From: Bacillota bacterium
GTDB taxonomy: Bacteria; Bacillota; Clostridia; Lachnospirales; Lachnospiraceae
Assembly: GCA_023435505.1 (NCBI GenBank)
Contig: JAEYRR010000191.1
Coordinates: 1-9,143 of the forward strand
DNA length: 9,143 nt
Direction of reading: 5' to 3'
Part shown: positions 5,655-9,143 of the stretch, piece after piece
Layout: the number at the start of each line of letters is the position of its first letter
Numbering within the stretch: position 1 is the first letter of the stretch
Position numbers and translations under genes: made by a program
Notes under the pieces: model-generated
What the model was told of the DNA's origin: nothing
The model's database searches: none
The model's input: only the letters and a program-made list of their open reading frames with translations

Positions 5655-7175
5655 ATGCTAATGAATAACATAGGTAAACTAAAATATATCCTGCTATCTG
5701 CAGCTTTGCTTTTGGTTGTTCCTTGTATGGGTAGTACACTAAAGGTGCATGCAGCAACTGTAGTACCTACAGATGTAACAAAGCCTTCCAAGGGGTGTGT
5801 CCTAGTTGGGACCAGTGGGAACTATGTTTCTGATGTAGAGGCTGTATTAAAACAAATGAATGCATATAGGCTGGAAGCATGTAAAAAAGGGTATAAGAAT
5901 CCTGAAACAGGAAAACCTCTAACACTCAAGGATTATAAACCCCTATATTGGTCCTATGATCTGGAGTATATTGCACGAATTCGGGCTGCTGAAAACAGCG
6001 TGACCTTCAGTCATATTAGACCTTCCGGAAAAAGCTGCTTTACTCTCCAATCTCCTAAGGGGATTGGAAGCTCTTGTGAGATTATTGCAGGAAGTAGTCA
6101 AAGTGATACTCCAGGAGATTTACAAAGTATTATGAAATCTCTAAATTTATGGTATAGGGAGAAGGAACTCTGGCTTAAAGGGCAAGGGACTTTTTTAACT
6201 ACCGGCCATTATACTTCTATGATTAATCCTTCATATCGATATATAGGACTAGCAACCTTTACATACTCTTGTGATAATGGAAAATGGGCATACGTTACCT
6301 GTGGAGAGTTCTCCCAAAGCAAAAGCTTAAATCGTTCTAATATAAAGGACTCAGGAAGCAGTGTGCAAACAGTTGAGATTAATAAATCTTTGTTGAATAA
6401 AACGGTGATCACCGGAGCAACAACTTTAATGTACGGGAAAGAGACAACTTGGAAAGTAAGCTTAAAGACGAATGTAGATAGATTGGATAAGGCAACTCTT
6501 TTGCCTATTGGTTCTGTTACCTGGAAATCCTCTAATCCTTCAGTAGCAAAGGTGGACTCTACAGGAAAGATCCTTGCCGTAGGAAGTGGTACCGCTAACA
6601 TTACAGCCCATACAAAAGGTGGGACTATCGCAAGTCGTAAGATCACGGTTAAAGGATATTCCATTAAGAATTTAACGATAGGTCTAGACAGGACAATCTC
6701 TGTTTATAATGGAAAAAAACAGTTGCCAAAAGTGATTGTAAAGGATAGTAGTGGTAACCAGATCAAAACCGACAATTATACGATTTCCTATGTGGGAAAT
6801 TATAAAAAAATAGGAATCTACAAAGTAAAGATAACCTTTAAGAAGAAATATAGCGGCAGTCTGACCTTATCCTATTCCATAGTACCGCCAAATACAGGAA
6901 TCAATCGTATAGTTATCAGTAAAAGAACCATGAAGGTAAGCTGGAAGAAGCAGTTAAATCAGATTACCGGTTATCAGATAAAGTATGCTACAGATCTCAC
7001 TTTTAAAAAGGGAAAACAGTACATCACCATATATGGTACTAATAATATAAAAAAGACCATAAAAAACCTGCAATCCGGGAAATGGTATTATGTCAAAATC
7101 CGTACCTTTAAGATGGTTGGAAGAGATAAGGTATACTCGAAATGGTCGGGGGTAACTGTAGTTAGGATACAGTAA
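5655..7175 (+). CDS. Secreted CAP/SCP-domain protein with Ig-like and fibronectin III modules
   Basis: A 506-residue exported protein. Residues 1-33 are a signal peptide (Lys-containing N-region, hydrophobic 11-23, predicted cleavage at VHA-AT); the Cys at 24 lacks a lipobox. A CAP domain fills about 58-222, with the conserved His120 (FSHIRP), Glu142 (SCEII), an acidic residue near 169-171 (YREKELW) and His185 (GHYTSMINP), the usual tetrad of the family. A Big_2-like Ig fold follows, with VTWKSSNPSVAKVDSTGKI (288-306), then GTANITA. A second Ig-like module (about 338-410) contains NYTISYVGNYKKIGIYKVKI. The last module (about 414-506) is FN3-like, with VSWKKQLNQITGYQIKY (428-444) and GKWYYVKIRT. 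There is no LPXTG, SLH or transmembrane tail, so it is probably released or held non-covalently. CAP function in bacteria is mostly unknown. The start has AGGAG 6 nt upstream. Confidence 0.87.
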   Translation: MLMNNIGKLKYILLSAALLLVVPCMGSTLKVHAATVVPTDVTKPSKGCVLVGTSGNYVSDVEAVLKQMNAYRLEACKKGYKNPETGKPLTLKDYKPLYWSYDLEYIARIRAAENSVTFSHIRPSGKSCFTLQSPKGIGSSCEIIAGSSQSDTPGDLQSIMKSLNLWYREKELWLKGQGTFLTTGHYTSMINPSYRYIGLATFTYSCDNGKWAYVTCGEFSQSKSLNRSNIKDSGSSVQTVEINKSLLNKTVITGATTLMYGKETTWKVSLKTNVDRLDKATLLPIGSVTWKSSNPSVAKVDSTGKILAVGSGTANITAHTKGGTIASRKITVKGYSIKNLTIGLDRTISVYNGKKQLPKVIVKDSSGNQIKTDNYTISYVGNYKKIGIYKVKITFKKKYSGSLTLSYSIVPPNTGINRIVISKRTMKVSWKKQLNQITGYQIKYATDLTFKKGKQYITIYGTNNIKKTIKNLQSGKWYYVKIRTFKMVGRDKVYSKWSGVTVVRIQ

Positions 7176-7219
7176 ATAAAAACTGGAGGAATATTGGCTT
7201 TCCTCCAGTTTTATTTACT
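7171..7219 (+). terminator. Long palindromic terminator overlapping the CAP gene stop codon
   Basis: The arm 7171-7191 pairs with 7200-7219, with a single extra A on the left arm. The core is AACTGGAGGAA against TTCCTCCAGTT, with an 8-nt loop (TATTGGCT). The outer A/T part gives the T-rich tail, and the TAA stop (7173-7175) lies inside the left arm. Its symmetry would let it work in both directions, although no minus-strand gene approaches it. Confidence 0.88.
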
Positions 7220-7293
7220 TTTACCGTAAACATAAAATAATAAGGATAGATTAAGAAATAAATAATTTTATATATAACAAAGGGTGTTTCTGT

Positions 7294-7318
7294 ATTGTGT
7301 ACAATGGTGTCATATAAT
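7294..7318 (+). promoter_or_regulatory. Candidate promoter region of the sigma-fusion gene
   Basis: A perfect TATAAT lies at 7313-7318, about 20 nt before the start codon, but no recognisable TTGACA-like -35 is placed 16-18 bp upstream. The near-palindrome ATTGTGTACAAT (7294-7305) occupies the region where a -35 or an operator would sit. The promoter may depend on an activator or on an alternative sigma factor, possibly the gene's own product. Confidence 0.4.
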
Positions 7319-7333
7319 TAATAGGAGGTATAA

Positions 7334-7348
7334 ATGAATGGAAGATAA
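7334..7348 (+). other. Four-codon mini-ORF overlapping the sigma-fusion start
   Basis: ATG AAT GGA AGA TAA begins 5 nt after AGGAGG (7323-7328) and overlaps, out of frame, the sigma-fusion ATG at 7338, which lies 9 nt from the same ribosome binding site. The two starts would compete for one site. This may be chance or may lower expression. Confidence 0.3.
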
Positions 7349-8822
7349 GCAGATTACCGAATTATTTTGGGCAAGGTCGGAAATGGCCATCCCCAAAATA
7401 CATGAGAAGTATGGTGAATACTGTTACTCGATTGCTTTTAATATCTTAAATTGTGAGGAAGACGCCAAAGAATGTGTTAATGAGTCCTATAAAAGAATAG
7501 GGACTATGATTCCGCCCAATAAACCAAGTAATTTAGCTATTTTTATAGGGAAAATTGTCCGAAATATTGCTTTAGACAGATATGAGAAGTCTCCCCTTGT
7601 GCTAGAAGAACTGCAGGAATGTATACCTGGTAACAGGGAAGGGAGGAACAATGCCGATAATATAGTACTTTCAGAAGGACTGAATCGTTTCCTGTGGTCA
7701 CTATCTTTAGATAAGCGAAGAATGTTTATACGGAGATACTGGTATGTGGCTTCCATAGAAGAAATAACTAAGGCCTATTGCATCAGCAAGAACAAGGTTA
7801 AAAATAAACTTCTCTGTATCAGAAAAGAACTAAAAGAATTTTTTGAGAAGGAGGATCTATCTATAAAAGAGGAGAGAATTCTTGCTGCATGCAGTCAGAT
7901 AAAGGATGCCTTCATCGAAGAAGCTTCACCCCAAAAGGATGATCTCATTCACAGGCAACATAAGCGAAGAATAAGGATAGCGTTAGCTGGATGTGCTCTT
8001 CTTGTCTGTGTAGGGATTTTAAGTGCATGGAGACTTGGGCTCTTCGATAAGAAGTGGCCGAAAAAGATTATATATTATAACAGTATAGAGATTGAGAAAC
8101 TTACAGTACCAAAGTGGGAGGAACTTACCATTAGTGATCAGTATAATATGGTGCTTTATAATACAGTGGAGTATGAAAGCAAGGTGACTAAGGTAGGGGC
8201 TAATCAGATTGGGGATTTGCTGGGGAAAGAACAGTTAACGTCAAATCATGAATCCTTAAAGGAACAAAAGACCACCGAAGCTTCCTTATATCAAATTCGA
8301 GGTATTTCTTCTGCATGTGCCATTGCGTTAAAGTTTCAAGGGCAGTCAGAGTATTATGCATATATAAATATTAGATATAAATCAAAGTCCTTAGGACAAT
8401 TTATAGAAGATCTGAATCTAAAGGAGAATATATCATTTGGCTCCGTCTGGTATTCCTACCTCAATAGAAGGGATAAGTTTTCGGGGGTGGAGTTTGTCGA
8501 CCTTAAGGACTCTGTTATCTGGGAGATGCTTTTAGAGGATACAGGTGCCAAGGCAGTGACCGGAATGGACTTTGAAAAACGGGATTTTGTAGAAAACATG
8601 TCTATCTCTATTGATTATCCACTCCTTGGCTATAAGAATATCAGCCTAGGAATCACCCAGGATGGATATCTTACGACGAATCTACTAGACTCTGGTAGTG
8701 CGTTCTATATAGGTGAAGAGAGGGCGAATAGGTTCATGGATTATGTTATAGATAATTGTAAGGGTTATAGCATTAAATATGTCCCTGTCGATGATGGCAT
8801 ACCAGAAGTATTGCCGGAATAA
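7338..8822 (+). CDS. Membrane-tethered sigma factor: ECF-like sigma-70 fused to a membrane protein with a large extracytoplasmic domain
   Basis: One uninterrupted 494-codon frame. Residues 1-175 are a complete sigma-70-type factor: region 2 at about 10-85 (IHEKYGEYCYSIAFNIL, EDAKECVNESYKRI, FIGKIVRNIALDRYEK) and region 4 at about 112-166, where SIEEITKAYCISKNKVKNKL carries the helix-turn-helix. The length and style (WARSE start, ELQECIPG linker, RRMFIRRYWY) are those of a sigma family I know from Lachnospiraceae, normally a stand-alone protein of about 170-180 residues. Residues 176-211 (EERILAACSQIKDAFIEEA) resemble the N-terminus of the membrane protein usually encoded next to it. One transmembrane helix (about 212-231) follows a basic stretch, so the sigma part is cytoplasmic. 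Residues 232-494 would be outside the membrane, contain no domain I recognise, and probably sense a signal. Release by proteolysis, or action in tethered form, is inference. Confidence 0.82.
   Translation: MEDKQITELFWARSEMAIPKIHEKYGEYCYSIAFNILNCEEDAKECVNESYKRIGTMIPPNKPSNLAIFIGKIVRNIALDRYEKSPLVLEELQECIPGNREGRNNADNIVLSEGLNRFLWSLSLDKRRMFIRRYWYVASIEEITKAYCISKNKVKNKLLCIRKELKEFFEKEDLSIKEERILAACSQIKDAFIEEASPQKDDLIHRQHKRRIRIALAGCALLVCVGILSAWRLGLFDKKWPKKIIYYNSIEIEKLTVPKWEELTISDQYNMVLYNTVEYESKVTKVGANQIGDLLGKEQLTSNHESLKEQKTTEASLYQIRGISSACAIALKFQGQSEYYAYINIRYKSKSLGQFIEDLNLKENISFGSVWYSYLNRRDKFSGVEFVDLKDSVIWEMLLEDTGAKAVTGMDFEKRDFVENMSISIDYPLLGYKNISLGITQDGYLTTNLLDSGSAFYIGEERANRFMDYVIDNCKGYSIKYVPVDDGIPEVLPE
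7848..7865 (+). promoter_or_regulatory. Internal Shine-Dalgarno and ATA codon at the sigma/membrane-domain junction
   Basis: AAGGAGG (7848-7854), then 8 nt, then in-frame ATA (7863-7865, Ile176). This is the spacing of a genuine start site and falls exactly where the sigma domain ends. ATG here would start a separate membrane protein of about 319 residues. It may be the remnant of two ancestral genes, or an AUA start giving a second product. Confidence 0.5.
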
Positions 8823-8833
8823 AGGCATAGTTA

Positions 8834-8842
8834 TGTTATAAT
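8834..8842 (+). promoter_or_regulatory. Candidate extended -10 promoter for the small membrane protein gene
   Basis: TGT-TATAAT is a perfect extended -10. The only -35-like match, TTGCCG (8811-8816), is 20 bp upstream and overlaps the end of the preceding gene. It would give a leader of about 25 nt. No terminator separates the two genes, so read-through is also possible. Confidence 0.45.
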
Positions 8843-8873
8843 AAATAAAATCGCTTTTTAGGAGGTACAAAAG

Positions 8874-9143
8874 GTGAGAATAAGTAAAGTGATTGCCATT
8901 CTCTTGTTGGTGGTTTCAATAGTTTTAGCGATAGTAAGTGTAATAGTGCTACCGGAGACGGTTATTACCCAGGTTTCCTTCAGTAGTTCCAATGTTAGTA
9001 CAATGCCAAAATGGGGAGCAGTCCTACTTCCCACTTCTTTAGGAGTCGGATTTTCTATGGCAGCCTTACTTAGTAAGAAAGAGATGCAGACAACTGCCAA
9101 ATATCTATTGGTTTCAGCAGTGGGAGTATTTGCTTTTGTCATA
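8874..9143 (+). CDS. Small integral membrane protein, DUF1648/SdpI-like (partial, C-terminus beyond the right edge)
   Basis: The first 90 codons of a protein starting with GTG, with AGGAGG (8860-8865) 8 nt upstream. Residues about 5-27 (VIAILLLVVSIVLAIVSVIV) form one transmembrane helix, followed by a short outside loop (LPETVITQVSFSSSNVSTMP) and two further hydrophobic stretches (about 48-66 and 77-90) separated by SKKEMQTTAK. The arrangement, with LPETVITQ after the first helix and MPKWGAVLLP before the second, recalls DUF1648 proteins, the N-terminal module of SdpI-type immunity/signalling membrane proteins. The family match is tentative because the rest is missing. It lies 51 bp after the sigma fusion on the same strand. 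Confidence 0.6.
   Translation, partial: MRISKVIAILLLVVSIVLAIVSVIVLPETVITQVSFSSSNVSTMPKWGAVLLPTSLGVGFSMAALLSKKEMQTTAKYLLVSAVGVFAFVI

Noticed and set aside
6209..6664. A 151-codon minus-strand open frame within the CAP gene
   Set aside because: It is a shadow of the well-supported CAP/Ig coding frame, with no start signals or recognisable domain.
8858..9142. A 94-codon minus-strand open frame at the right edge
   Set aside because: It is antisense to the plus-strand membrane protein, which has a strong AGGAGG site and a clear transmembrane pattern; the minus-strand translation shows no family features.

Overview
The window looks like chromosomal DNA from a low-GC, Gram-positive, obligately fermentative Firmicute, most likely a member of the Lachnospiraceae (Clostridium/Lachnoclostridium type). 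The basis is A+T-rich DNA, AGGAGG-type ribosome binding sites close to nearly every start, a bacteriohemerythrin, a cytoplasmic GH1 beta-glucosidase, a MecA-type class B penicillin-binding protein, a CAP/Ig/FN3 secreted protein, and a sigma factor of the style common in that family. The species cannot be fixed from sequence reading alone. No rRNA, tRNA, CRISPR array or insertion sequence was seen.

Layout. Positions 1-664 (minus strand) hold the N-terminal 221 residues of an XRE helix-turn-helix domain fused to an AlaA-like aminotransferase; the gene runs off the left edge. Its leader (665-860) carries several same-orientation copies of AATGAACT around a candidate promoter. Next, also on the minus strand, comes a bacteriohemerythrin (924-1349) with its own promoter and a strong terminator. 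A divergent intergenic region (1350-1553) separates it from a plus-strand block: GH1 beta-glucosidase (1554-2909), MecA-like transpeptidase (2950-5055) and a GNAT acetyltransferase (5091-5564). The gaps are about 40 and 35 bp with no terminator between, so the three may form one transcript from the promoter at 1493-1521. A secreted CAP-domain protein with Ig-like and FN3 modules follows (5655-7175), ending in a long palindromic terminator.

The most unusual gene is at 7338-8822. It is one uninterrupted frame joining an ECF-like sigma factor (about residues 1-175), a short cytoplasmic segment, one transmembrane helix (about 212-231) and a roughly 260-residue extracytoplasmic domain. In related Firmicutes, as I recall, the sigma factor and the membrane protein are separate adjacent genes. 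Here they would make a membrane-tethered sigma factor. Exactly at the domain junction there is a perfect internal AAGGAGG followed, 8 nt later, by ATA, as if a former start codon had been lost. A small membrane protein resembling DUF1648 proteins begins at 8874 and runs off the right edge.

Functional reading. The central block combines disaccharide hydrolysis, cell-wall cross-linking and small-molecule acetylation. The right half looks like an envelope-sensing or surface-protein region. The HTH-aminotransferase appears to be autoregulated. Functional links between blocks are inference from proximity only.
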